Source of the DNA: a virus
DNA length: 20,273 bases
Reading direction: 5' to 3' (one strand)
IMG/VR virus record: IMGVR_UViG_3300009104_000151
Span: 1 to 20,273 of that record
The notes under the pieces were generated by a model. The model was not told the DNA's origin. It worked only from the letters and a program-made list of their open reading frames with translations, and did not search any database. Made by a program: the position numbers and the translations under genes. This document shows positions 13,094 through 20,273 of this stretch, in pieces. How positions within the stretch are numbered: position 1 is the stretch's first letter; each line of letters begins with the position of its first letter.

Positions 13094-13924
13094 TTATATT
13101 AGTGGTGATCCACTCATGCCAAAACCAATACTTTCAAAGTCATCAATGGCAGATGCAGATTCAACTGGAAATGGTGCTACACTACATCTACAATTTATAA
13201 CTTCATTAGCTGGTGCGCCTGGTTCACCAGGATATTGTATTTGATAACCCCCTACAAAAAATGGGTCATTATAGTTAACAACTTGTCCATCAGCTTCAGC
13301 GTGTGTATCTCTAGTTCTATCATCAAAAGATGCTATCCATTCTTTTTTCATTTCATCACCAGGAAATACAGTTAATGCGCTTTGCATTGTGCCAAAGTTA
13401 GCAGCATTAGTGGCTTCGGTTCTAACTACTCTTTCGGCTTGAAATTGTGCGTAATGATTAAACTTCCTTCTTAATATTACCGCTTGTTGTGGCACACCTA
13501 ACATCATAAATTCTGGATCTGTTAAAAAAGTTTCAACAATTCGCATAAATGTTTTCCTTGCAGTATTTGAAACCATGATTGCCCTAGCAGCACCGACTTG
13601 ACCGCCATAATTAAAAAATCGTTCTTCCCAAAACACCTCATAATCAGTTATAGATAGTGTTTTTTTTATGTATTTTTTGTAGTTTCTAACATACCATTTA
13701 GCAAAACGCATTCCAACATTCTTATATAATTGCTTATATAATCCAATGAAATCTGTCATTTTAAATATAAAACTTGGTTGTGTTTGTCTATTTCTTAAAA
13801 ATAAATCAATAGCAATGTTGTATTGTTTTTTGTAGAATCTCTTTACTATAACAATGTTTTGGCGTTCTGCAATATGCATTTGTTTTTCAAACGCCCTTTG
13901 CCAATTATCTCTTTGCTTTAACAT
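13094..13924 (-). CDS. Minor head protein, Mu gpF-like
   Basis: 276 aa. The C-terminal half has the Mu F family pattern: VVRTEATNAANFGTM, KKEWIASFDDRTRDTHAEADGQ, then INCRCSVAPF. It joins the portal inside the procapsid at low copy. The N-terminal half is basic and helical (residues 1-120). Its start overlaps the 3' end of the portal gene by 20 nt. Confidence 0.88.
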   Translation of the reverse strand: MLKQRDNWQRAFEKQMHIAERQNIVIVKRFYKKQYNIAIDLFLRNRQTQPSFIFKMTDFIGLYKQLYKNVGMRFAKWYVRNYKKYIKKTLSITDYEVFWEERFFNYGGQVGAARAIMVSNTARKTFMRIVETFLTDPEFMMLGVPQQAVILRRKFNHYAQFQAERVVRTEATNAANFGTMQSALTVFPGDEMKKEWIASFDDRTRDTHAEADGQVVNYNDPFFVGGYQIQYPGEPGAPANEVINCRCSVAPFPVESASAIDDFESIGFGMSGSPLI

Positions 13925-15497
13925 ATTCCTGGTGTGTTTTAAAAGGCATATAATATCCAGCTATTTTATGACTGCCTTCACCACCCAGTTCTATGGCACG
14001 TGCTTCAGCTAATTTTTTTGTTTTAAATAAATCCTTTTTAGCTTCTATATCTACCAATTCTTTTTTCTTCTTTTCTTTTTTTGGTGCTTTTATTTCTTCT
14101 GCTTCTTTTACTAAAAATTTAGATACATCAATATCTACTGGCTCATTAATAACATCTTCAAAATCATTTTCAACACCATTAATTGGTAGTAAATTAGCTG
14201 GAATATAATAATCATTCATTGCTTCGTCATCTTCAACTTCACCATAACTCATTGCCATACGTTTTTCATTTGGTGTTAGCCACCACGACTTTGACATTTG
14301 TTCAACTACCTTGTCGGTTTCTTCTTGAAGTTCTGGTATTACACTAAAATCAAAATCAATACATAACTTGTCGCCATACTTTGGTGTCAACCACCTATTT
14401 AATTCATCACGTATTTTACATAATTCAGGAATAACAGCATTTTGATACAATGCTTTTTTTGCTTCCTTCATGTTGTTGTAAGTGCTTGAATCAGTGTTGT
14501 TTAGTAGTTGTACAGGCACATTATATATGTTACATAAATCTTTAATAGATGTATTGTATTGTTCTATTAATGATAAATCACTAGCGCTTAAACCAAAATT
14601 AACCCATGATAATTTTTTTGGTGTTATAATTATATCACCAGCATTGTTAGAACCTTGATGTGCAGATCTGAATTTGTCTTTTAATTGTTGCGCTTGTACT
14701 TCATTCAAATCGCCTTCTTCAGACATCAACACACCACGTGCTGTTTGATTTTGCAGATATTTTACGCCTGTTTGAACTGCTTCGTTGTTGGTAGTTAGAG
14801 ATCGCAGCCCAGCACGTAGTGGTGATTGCCCATACAAGTGTGTGCCAGTTCCATCGTAATAGGGGTTAAAATCTTTAATGTGACATATTTGTTCAGCTGG
14901 TATATCGAAATTACCATTGTATTGTATTTTATATTTTTCTACTGGTTGCATAATACCACCGCTTATTATTTCCATTATTTGTGAAGGCATCACATACATT
15001 TCTTTGTATTTACCTACATTTCTGCCAGTTTCAGGCGCTATTCCATAAATATATCTATTGCCAGTTAATTTACCAAATGCTATTAACTCACTAATAAACG
15101 TATTCCATGATTGTGCTGGATTTGGTCTATCTAATAATTTGTGTAATTCAGTATCTTCTATTTCTGACAATGAGCGTTTACGTAATATGTTGGATTTTTG
15201 AATAACGCCATAATCATAAACACCACTAGTTAATGCCTTATATCGTTTGTAATCAGCTTTGTTATCTATTTCATAAACTTGAAATGGTATTGTAGTTGCA
15301 GCTTTGGTTATAATGTTAATTAACGAATAGATCGTTGCGTTTTTTCTATATCCTTCATTAATATATGAATCGTCATTGTCAGTATTCCACACAACACTTT
15401 CACCTAGCCAATTATAAATAGCTTTGTTGTATTCTAGTGACGTTTTTTGATCGTTTTTTGATAATAAGGATTTCAGTCGGTCAAAGATTGATGCCAT
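13905..15497 (-). CDS. HK97-type portal protein with C-terminal extension
   Basis: 530 aa. Typical HK97 portal features: a basic helical start (SIFDRLKSLLSK), INIITKAATTIPFQVYEI, LHKLLDRPNPAQSWNTFISELI, LTGNRYIYGI, YYDGTGTHLYGQSPLRAG, a stem GDIIITPKKLSWVNFGLSASDLSLIEQY and YNVPVQLLNNTDSSTYNN. It forms the dodecameric DNA portal at one capsid vertex. The last 80 residues are a charged extension (KEAEEIKAPKKEKKKKELVD) ending in a compact motif ELGGEGSHKIAGYYMPFKTH about residues 503-522. The terminase large gene ends 51 nt upstream. Confidence 0.92.
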   Translation of the reverse strand: MASIFDRLKSLLSKNDQKTSLEYNKAIYNWLGESVVWNTDNDDSYINEGYRKNATIYSLINIITKAATTIPFQVYEIDNKADYKRYKALTSGVYDYGVIQKSNILRKRSLSEIEDTELHKLLDRPNPAQSWNTFISELIAFGKLTGNRYIYGIAPETGRNVGKYKEMYVMPSQIMEIISGGIMQPVEKYKIQYNGNFDIPAEQICHIKDFNPYYDGTGTHLYGQSPLRAGLRSLTTNNEAVQTGVKYLQNQTARGVLMSEEGDLNEVQAQQLKDKFRSAHQGSNNAGDIIITPKKLSWVNFGLSASDLSLIEQYNTSIKDLCNIYNVPVQLLNNTDSSTYNNMKEAKKALYQNAVIPELCKIRDELNRWLTPKYGDKLCIDFDFSVIPELQEETDKVVEQMSKSWWLTPNEKRMAMSYGEVEDDEAMNDYYIPANLLPINGVENDFEDVINEPVDIDVSKFLVKEAEEIKAPKKEKKKKELVDIEAKKDLFKTKKLAEARAIELGGEGSHKIAGYYMPFKTHQEYVKAKR

Positions 15498-15523
15498 AGT
15501 AATATTCCTATAATAATTTTTTT

Positions 15524-15532
15524 GTAAAAATA
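15524..15532 (-). promoter_or_regulatory. Promoter-like motif TATTTTTAC before the portal gene
   Basis: In the 51-nt terminase-portal gap the minus strand has TATTTTTACAAAAAAA, similar to the sites at 9035 and 17293. The same bases form an A/T-only hairpin (TTTTGTA/TACAAAA over a 4-nt loop, 15520-15537), so it could instead be a weak structure. Low confidence. Confidence 0.25.
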
Positions 15533-15548
15533 CAAAATTTTAAAGTAA

Positions 15549-16907
15549 TTAAACTACAAAGAAATTTTTCAACAAATTTCGCTCTATTGCATAACTAGTT
15601 ACATCAATATGTTCATCGTGTTTTGCATTAGGAAACGTACCCACTTGTTGTAAATATGCATCATTCCAATGGTCTTTAACAAGGTAAACACGACCCCCTT
15701 CAATGAATGGTGACGATGCTCTAGCACGTTCTATTTTAGAATATCTAACAAAATCTGTTTTTATTTCACTTACATTATAGTTAGTTTCACGCCTCAATAA
15801 TTGAACCAAAGATTTGCCTGATGCTTTTGGTTCTACTAATATTAATTTAATATCAACACCACATCCTTTAATAAAATTTGTAATAAATGTTTTTAATTCT
15901 GGCATTTCTAAATACTTATCAATGCTTTTAAGCACATATAGATTATCATTTGATTTGCCGCTAATTTGTATTCCAGTTGGATCGTTTCTAGTGTCTTTTG
16001 TGTATGCACCATCAACATACATTTCCCATTGCACATCGCTAGGTAATTCGGCTTTATTAATAATATTAAACCAATCTTTACGCCATTCACCGCCTTCTTC
16101 AGGCGCTGGTTCTTGCATATATTGACCACTAAATGTAAACCTATCTGCTTGTCTTATATTCTCTAACTCTTTAAATGAATGCTTACTAGACCATAATGGT
16201 TTGTTGTTTTTATCTATTGCTGGTAGTTTTAAATGATACCATTGTTCACCGCTATTGCCATCTAATAAAAACCCACTCAAATCATCTTCATGAAGTCGTT
16301 GCATTATAACTATAATAGGCACACTTCTATCATTAACCCTAGATCGAATAGTAGTGTTGTATCTATTGTTAATAAATTTTCTTCTAACATCACTAACAGC
16401 ATCATCTGGCTTTAATGGATCATCAATAATTATAGCACCCCCATTACCAGCACCAAATCCAGTTATAGCGCCACCACTAGCAGTAGCATACACACCACCC
16501 CCTTGAATAGTGTACCATTTCTTTTGGCTTTGACTATCTTTTTTTAATTGCATATTCCATAACCTTTGGTAGGAATCGCTTTGAATATATTCTCTAGTTT
16601 GAGAACTATTATCAAGGGCTAATGCATCACTATAAGATAAATGAATAAATCTAGCTTTAGGATTCTTTGCTAAACACCAGGATATATACATTTTAACAGC
16701 TAATTCTGTCTTGCCATATCTAGGTGGTATATTAATAATTAAGCGCTTTATTTCGCCTTTATGTACCTTCTCTAATACATTGGATAGCGTTTCATGAAAT
16801 TGAGCCACCTCAAATTTAACACCAAAACTCTCTTTAAATATATATCTGGTGAAAAATAAAAGAGAATCCTCGCATTTCTCTTTAATAATGCCGCTAATAT
16901 TCGCCAT
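15549..16907 (-). CDS. Terminase large subunit
   Basis: 452 aa. ATPase: Walker A-like PPRYGKTE (61-68), Walker B AIIIDDP (158-164), coupling motif IMQRLHEDDLSGF (201-213). Nuclease: MYVDGAYTKD (with D299), LVEPKASGKSLVQLL (about 356-370) and HDEHIDVTSYAI near the C-terminus supply the acidic residues of the RNase H-like fold. It packages DNA through the portal and cuts concatemers. Length and motifs are complete. Overlaps the small subunit gene by 14 nt. Confidence 0.93.
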   Translation of the reverse strand: MANISGIIKEKCEDSLLFFTRYIFKESFGVKFEVAQFHETLSNVLEKVHKGEIKRLIINIPPRYGKTELAVKMYISWCLAKNPKARFIHLSYSDALALDNSSQTREYIQSDSYQRLWNMQLKKDSQSQKKWYTIQGGGVYATASGGAITGFGAGNGGAIIIDDPLKPDDAVSDVRRKFINNRYNTTIRSRVNDRSVPIIVIMQRLHEDDLSGFLLDGNSGEQWYHLKLPAIDKNNKPLWSSKHSFKELENIRQADRFTFSGQYMQEPAPEEGGEWRKDWFNIINKAELPSDVQWEMYVDGAYTKDTRNDPTGIQISGKSNDNLYVLKSIDKYLEMPELKTFITNFIKGCGVDIKLILVEPKASGKSLVQLLRRETNYNVSEIKTDFVRYSKIERARASSPFIEGGRVYLVKDHWNDAYLQQVGTFPNAKHDEHIDVTSYAIERNLLKNFFVV

Positions 16908-17274
16908 TTAGTATTTCGTCAATTTTCTTTTGGGCTTCAGGTGATAGTTTAGTTGTGCTTATATCTGCATCTACCTGTATGTTTTGACGTTCTATATATC
17001 CCCTTTTGCGCCCTCTTGTTTTTAATAGAAATATAGTTGCTGTTGTATTGCCTTCCATTATTTGTTGATGCAAATTGGTTTCAGCAAAATCTAACATTAC
17101 ATTTTCCAAATCTTCAACCTTTTGTTTGTATTCACTATCGGTTTTTAACCATTCATAATGAGTAGATCTGCAAATACCAACCATAATAGCAGCTGATGAT
17201 ACAACCCCCATTGTTTTTTCAAGGGCTTTAATCATTGCTTTTTTAAGTGTAGGATTTTGTCGTTTTCTTCCCAT
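16894..17274 (-). CDS. Terminase small subunit
   Basis: 126 aa: a helix-turn-helix region (ALEKTMGVVSSAAIMVGICRSTHYEWLK, about 18-45) for recognising the packaging site, a central oligomerisation helix, and the FLLKTRGRKRGYIERQ signature (about 82-97) common in phage TerS proteins. Position directly before terminase large confirms it. Confidence 0.88.
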   Translation of the reverse strand: MGRKRQNPTLKKAMIKALEKTMGVVSSAAIMVGICRSTHYEWLKTDSEYKQKVEDLENVMLDFAETNLHQQIMEGNTTATIFLLKTRGRKRGYIERQNIQVDADISTTKLSPEAQKKIDEILNGEY

Positions 17275-17277
17275 ATT

Positions 17278-17505
17278 TTAACTATATTTTTTGTAAAGAT
17301 ACAAATATAATTCCCAAATTTTTTTATGCAGATCAACCTTTTTATATGTCTTTGGTGATACTTTTCGTTTATTTTTATTGACTATTTCAATTTTTGTACC
17401 ACGCTTTGTGGGTAATGCACTAACGTATATGTCATTGTTAATGCACCATTGGATGGCTTTATAGTGTTCGCTAGTTAATGATATTTTTGGTGGTTGTTTT
17501 GGCAA
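17278..17505 (-). CDS. Hypothetical protein (75 aa) following the primase in the same frame
   Basis: Not assigned to a named family. A small basic protein: ISLTSEHYKAIQWCINNDIYVSALP, then KRGTKIEIVNKNKR and a C-terminal YLYLYKKYS. Its only plausible start is a TTG at 17505-17503, which directly follows the primase TAA stop and is in the same reading frame (TAA-TTG). It is therefore made either by termination-reinitiation or as a read-through extension of the primase. I see no other start codon. Confidence 0.6.
   Translation of the reverse strand: MPKQPPKISLTSEHYKAIQWCINNDIYVSALPTKRGTKIEIVNKNKRKVSPKTYKKVDLHKKIWELYLYLYKKYS
17293..17309 (-). promoter_or_regulatory. Overlapping promoter-like motifs before the small terminase gene
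   Basis: The minus strand reads TATATTTG (17309-17302, exact TAnnTTTG) immediately followed by TATCTTTAC (17301-17293). The second motif with its AAAAAATA tail is identical to the one at 9035. They lie within the last codons of the 75-aa gene, so they may be coincidental coding sequence; if used, they would start the late packaging/head transcript. Confidence 0.3.
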
Positions 17506-19191
17506 TTAGAAGGGTATATTAGTATCTTTTATTACTTCTAGTTTTTTATTTTCAACCCCTAATGCTTTATAAACACCACCATTATAGAAATCAGGTGCAA
17601 TTTCAAAATTACCTAATTGCCCATTTTCTTTTCGTTTAACCTTTTCAATATATATTTTAATAACATCGCTTTTGTATTTTGATTTTTGTCCAATGCATCT
17701 ATATACGATTAAACCATTATATGCTTTATTAAAAAAATCAGCACTACCAGAAATATCATACAATGTTGGTTTTTTATATGTACCCTCGATTGATTCAATT
17801 TTTCTAGGGTGCGCCACTAAAAAAAGATGTGTTTTTGTTTGTTGACAGAATTGTGTTATTTGTGATAATATTCTACCTACATAGGAATAATCACGTTGTG
17901 CAGAATGATCTAACATATTATAGGGATCAATTACACAAATATTAATACCTTTTTGAAATACTAATTCCCTAAATGCTTTTAAAATGCCTTTTAGGGTTAG
18001 ATTTTCCAAATCAATTTTAATCCAATTAAAGTGATCCTGAATAAAATCTTTAGTGTTATTTAAGTCATCATTAGTACAATTTTTTTCATTTAATTTATTG
18101 GCTATTCTTTTTATATGTCCTTCATATGGAAATGATTCAGGTGAAAACATTGCACACCTAAAACCATAATGAGTTGCAAGATTGCAGCATATTTGATCAA
18201 CAATATCAGATTTTCCACTATTCGGAATGCCCGTTACCACGCTCCATTCACCCAATGCTAATTTGAAGAAATTATCTGAATTACCCATTTTAATAGAATA
18301 ATTTTTTATTCCCTTTTCATTAAAGTTTAATACATTTTTCCAAATATTATCAATATTTAAAACCCCTTCCAATGGAAAGTTTTTTGCTTTTTTGATTAAA
18401 TCTCTTAATACTTCTTTACCTTCTTTAACAAGGGTTTCATTTGCATCTTTATAATCACCAAAATCAACGTATTTACATTTATAAAAACCAAAACGCCTTG
18501 CAAGTTCATTTCTTAATAACAACCCAGCTTCGTCATTATCGGTACATAATACAATGATTTTCTTATTTAAAAAATACTTATAACAATTATCTAGGTATTC
18601 TAATTTTTGATTGCCTTTTGATGCACCATTAGGCACACTACAAACGCTGTACATACCAGCTTCATGCATACTCAATGCATCTATTTCACCTTCAGTAATA
18701 TATACAATATCTAATTTTTCTATATTATCAAGTCCATAAAATATCATTTCCGCACCTGAAACCATTTTAAAGTTTTTTTGCGAATCCCTATACTTTACAT
18801 TCACTAATTTATTATCACGATAATAATTGAAATTAATTACACGTCTTTTTTTGTTGACTTGTGGCATATATTCTAATGATTCGCCTATTTTCCAATGCAG
18901 TAATGTGCTTTCACTAATGCATCTAGTGTCGAACCATTTTAATACACGATCATTTATGCCTGTGGATTCTTTGGGTGGTATGGCATAATCAATTCTGGTT
19001 GAAAATTTTGAAACGCTCCCAGCCCATCCACAGTTGTGGCAATTATATAGTCCTTTGTCCACATCAACAGATAAACATTCTTGTCTTTTGTTTTTTCTTG
19101 ATTGAGAACATTTTGGGCATTTTGTTTTGAATTGACCATTTCTTTTTTTTAATGCAATACCTAAATTGCGTAGTTCACCTAAATTACTCAT
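17506..19191 (-). CDS. Primase-helicase, T7 gp4/Twinkle-like
   Basis: 561 aa. Zinc-binding C25-x2-C28 and C51-x2-C54 (CPKC, CHNCGW); Toprim core TEGEIDAL (167-174) and CTDNDEAG (216-223); RecA-like helicase with Walker A GIPNSGKS (321-328), Walker B CVIDPYN (419-425), LFLVAHPRK (456-464) and the SGSADFFNKAYN arginine-finger region (481-492). It synthesises primers and unwinds the replication fork as a ring. Domains are complete. The nuclease gene ends 43 nt upstream and the 75-aa ORF follows directly. Confidence 0.92.
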   Translation of the reverse strand: MSNLGELRNLGIALKKRNGQFKTKCPKCSQSRKNKRQECLSVDVDKGLYNCHNCGWAGSVSKFSTRIDYAIPPKESTGINDRVLKWFDTRCISESTLLHWKIGESLEYMPQVNKKRRVINFNYYRDNKLVNVKYRDSQKNFKMVSGAEMIFYGLDNIEKLDIVYITEGEIDALSMHEAGMYSVCSVPNGASKGNQKLEYLDNCYKYFLNKKIIVLCTDNDEAGLLLRNELARRFGFYKCKYVDFGDYKDANETLVKEGKEVLRDLIKKAKNFPLEGVLNIDNIWKNVLNFNEKGIKNYSIKMGNSDNFFKLALGEWSVVTGIPNSGKSDIVDQICCNLATHYGFRCAMFSPESFPYEGHIKRIANKLNEKNCTNDDLNNTKDFIQDHFNWIKIDLENLTLKGILKAFRELVFQKGINICVIDPYNMLDHSAQRDYSYVGRILSQITQFCQQTKTHLFLVAHPRKIESIEGTYKKPTLYDISGSADFFNKAYNGLIVYRCIGQKSKYKSDVIKIYIEKVKRKENGQLGNFEIAPDFYNGGVYKALGVENKKLEVIKDTNIPF

Positions 19192-19213
19192 TGTTTATTG
19201 TTTATTGTTATAG

Positions 19214-19221
19214 CAAATATA
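19214..19221 (-). promoter_or_regulatory. Candidate Bacteroidetes-type promoter for the primase gene
   Basis: TATATTTG on the minus strand (followed by C) matches TAnnTTTG exactly, 22 nt before the primase ATG in the 43-nt gap after the upstream nuclease gene. A TTTG lies 14 nt upstream, overlapping that gene's stop. Tentative. Confidence 0.4.
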
Positions 19222-19234
19222 CTTATTTTATATT

Positions 19235-19735
19235 TCAAATATTTAACTCATTAAATTCTAATAATTTTGTTTTATTAAGCACATATGCTTCTACTTTAGT
19301 CATTCTTAAATTAGATTTTTTAAAGATCATTTCATTAGTAGCAAATCCTTCAAATCTATATTTAGGGTATTTACAACTAAACAATGCAAACAAATGACAA
19401 CAACTCTTAGCATATTCTGGTATCATTAATGGGTTTTTTGGATTCCTATTTACTTTAACATCTATGGTTTTATTTTTATACATACAATCATAATTATCAG
19501 TACCTTTTATTTTACTAGTATTATGAATTTTAAAATCAGGGTGAATATTAAATTCTCTACAAAATATAAGTTCAGCGCCAAAACCAACAACATTTAATTC
19601 GGCATCTTGTTTATCAGCAACAGTACCATAACCATTCCAACCTGTGTTTTCTTTATTTTTTTGTCTTTCATTTGCTACCAATTCAACAATCATTTTTTCT
19701 ATTTTGTCTAATGTAAAAACTTGACCTTTTTTCAT
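19235..19735 (-). CDS. Putative PD-(D/E)XK nuclease of the replication module
   Basis: 166 aa. The central part has the nuclease-like pattern: VVGFGAELIFCREF with E55, then NYD with D83, and TIDVKV with D92-x-K94, the spacing expected for a PD-(D/E)XK active site. It could act in recombination, repair or DNA processing, like other small phage nucleases next to replication genes. A cysteine-rich segment (CCHLFALFSCKYP, 112-124) follows. Its ATG overlaps the upstream stop as ATGA. Fold is inferred from motifs; no specific family recognised. Confidence 0.5.
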   Translation of the reverse strand: MKKGQVFTLDKIEKMIVELVANERQKNKENTGWNGYGTVADKQDAELNVVGFGAELIFCREFNIHPDFKIHNTSKIKGTDNYDCMYKNKTIDVKVNRNPKNPLMIPEYAKSCCHLFALFSCKYPKYRFEGFATNEMIFKKSNLRMTKVEAYVLNKTKLLEFNELNI

Positions 19736-20273
19736 TTAATATCATTTATTTTATTTAACAATGTATCAATGTCGTTTTTAGATAGCATTGTTTTTAACAT
19801 TTCAAAATCAATATCTCCATTAATTGTTTTTAGCCCAATAGATATATTGCCCAATGGATCATTATATTTATAGAACTTAATGGCGCTAGGTATTTTTCTT
19901 TTAATGCTATTAATATTATTTTTTTGTTTATACATAAATGCGTCAATATATCTAACGCCATCCCTATTATAATTTCTTAATTTAACTAAACTTAAAAAAT
20001 TAGTTTCCCAAAAGGGATCATTTCTTAATTCTTTACATCTAATATACACTTCACGTAGATCATATTTATCCAGGCGTTGTACTTTATCTAATATATCCAT
20101 CCATTTATTTATTGCTGCTTTTGTCTTGGGGCGATTTTTTTCAGGAAATAATTCAATAAAATAACCAAACGCTGAATTCACTAATGGGTCAAATTTTTCA
20201 GTGTTTGGTATATTATTACTTTTTATAGTATTAATATTATACTTAGTATTAATACTATTATTACTTTGTTGTT
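19732..20273 (-). CDS. C-terminal part of a probable replication initiator, 5' end off the window
   Basis: The frame stays open to the right edge. A GTG at 20181 could be read as a start, but 30 more sense codons lie upstream with no stop: a Gln/Asn/Ser/Ile-rich linker (QQSNNSINTKYNIN and on) leading into KFDPLVNSAFGYFIELFPEK. The visible domain is helical and charged (KTKAAINKWMDILDKVQRL, DLREVYIRCKELRNDPFWETNF). An Asn-rich linker followed by a small helical domain just upstream of a helicase gene is the usual layout of phage replisome organisers or helicase loaders, whose N-terminal DNA-binding domain would be outside the window. Role inferred from context. Confidence 0.55.
   Translation of the reverse strand, partial: QQSNNSINTKYNINTIKSNNIPNTEKFDPLVNSAFGYFIELFPEKNRPKTKAAINKWMDILDKVQRLDKYDLREVYIRCKELRNDPFWETNFLSLVKLRNYNRDGVRYIDAFMYKQKNNINSIKRKIPSAIKFYKYNDPLGNISIGLKTINGDIDFEMLKTMLSKNDIDTLLNKINDIK
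20226..20257. repeat. Iteron-like repeats with a 14-bp palindrome
   Basis: TAGTATTAATA occurs at 20226-20236 and again at 20244-20254, an 18-bp period; the second copy is part of the perfect palindrome TAGTATTAATACTA (20244-20257). ATTATTACTTT flanks both sides (about 20211 and 20257). All lie within the linker codons of the putative initiator gene. Low complexity of the A/T-rich linker may explain part of this. Confidence 0.5.

Noticed and set aside
13993-14208. Plus-strand 71-codon frame opposite the portal C-terminus
   Set aside because: Phe/Ser-rich mirror of the Lys/Glu-rich portal extension.
15908-16129. Minus-strand 73-codon frame and plus-strand 15814-16125 frame
   Set aside because: Both are inside the well-supported large terminase gene in other frames, without motifs.
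18954-19139. Minus-strand 61-codon frame
   Set aside because: Fully inside the primase zinc-finger region in another frame; chance frame.
1-20273. tRNA genes, CRISPR arrays, integrase, attachment sites, insertion sequences
   Set aside because: None could be recognised on either strand.

Overview
The window is a stretch of a tailed-phage (Caudoviricetes) genome or prophage with HK97-type head genes. Every gene I can support is on the minus strand, so transcription runs from high to low coordinates. The DNA is A/T-rich. Start codons follow A-rich leaders with no clear Shine-Dalgarno sequence, exported proteins carry signal peptides ending in residues such as NAQ, and several intergenic sites resemble the Bacteroidetes -7 element TAnnTTTG. 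Together these point to a phage of a flavobacterium or related Bacteroidetes, possibly marine. The host is an inference. Both edges cut genes: a replication protein on the right and a very long fiber on the left.

Layout in transcription order. (1) Replication, 20273-17278: C-terminal part of a probable replication initiator with an Asn-rich linker, a PD-(D/E)XK-type nuclease candidate, a T7 gp4/Twinkle-like primase-helicase, and a 75-aa protein that follows its stop codon in the same frame. (2) Packaging and head, 17274-11155: small and large terminase, HK97-type portal, Mu F-like minor head protein, S78 prohead protease, and HK97-fold major capsid protein, ended by a strong hairpin terminator. 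(3) Accessory cassette, 11031-9483: a candidate promoter, then seven small ORFs (24-106 aa), two of them sharing an identical 31-bp block over their start codons, closed by a terminator. (4) A PD-(D/E)XK nuclease gene (9098-9469) with a hairpin terminator on each side. (5) Head completion, 9021-7039: small accessory protein, gp6-like connector, head closure protein, HK97 gp10-like protein and a DUF3168-like protein. (6) Envelope and lysis block, 7037-3848: a membrane-anchored coiled coil, a secreted thioredoxin-fold protein without the CxxC, a YfiM/DUF2279-like protein, a predicted outer-membrane beta-barrel, an M15 peptidase endolysin, a Cys-rich 37-aa protein, a GTA-type 3TM holin and a 43-aa basic protein, packed end to end or overlapping. 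(7) A fiber of at least 1270 codons from 3812 off the left edge; this 3.8 kb is coding, not empty.

The most interesting parts are the exported block between head completion and lysis (6), the self-contained small-gene cassette inside the structural region (3), and the repeated arrangement of a terminator followed closely by a promoter-like motif. No major tail protein, tape measure, integrase, tRNA or CRISPR array was seen. Tail genes, if the phage has them, must lie outside the window.
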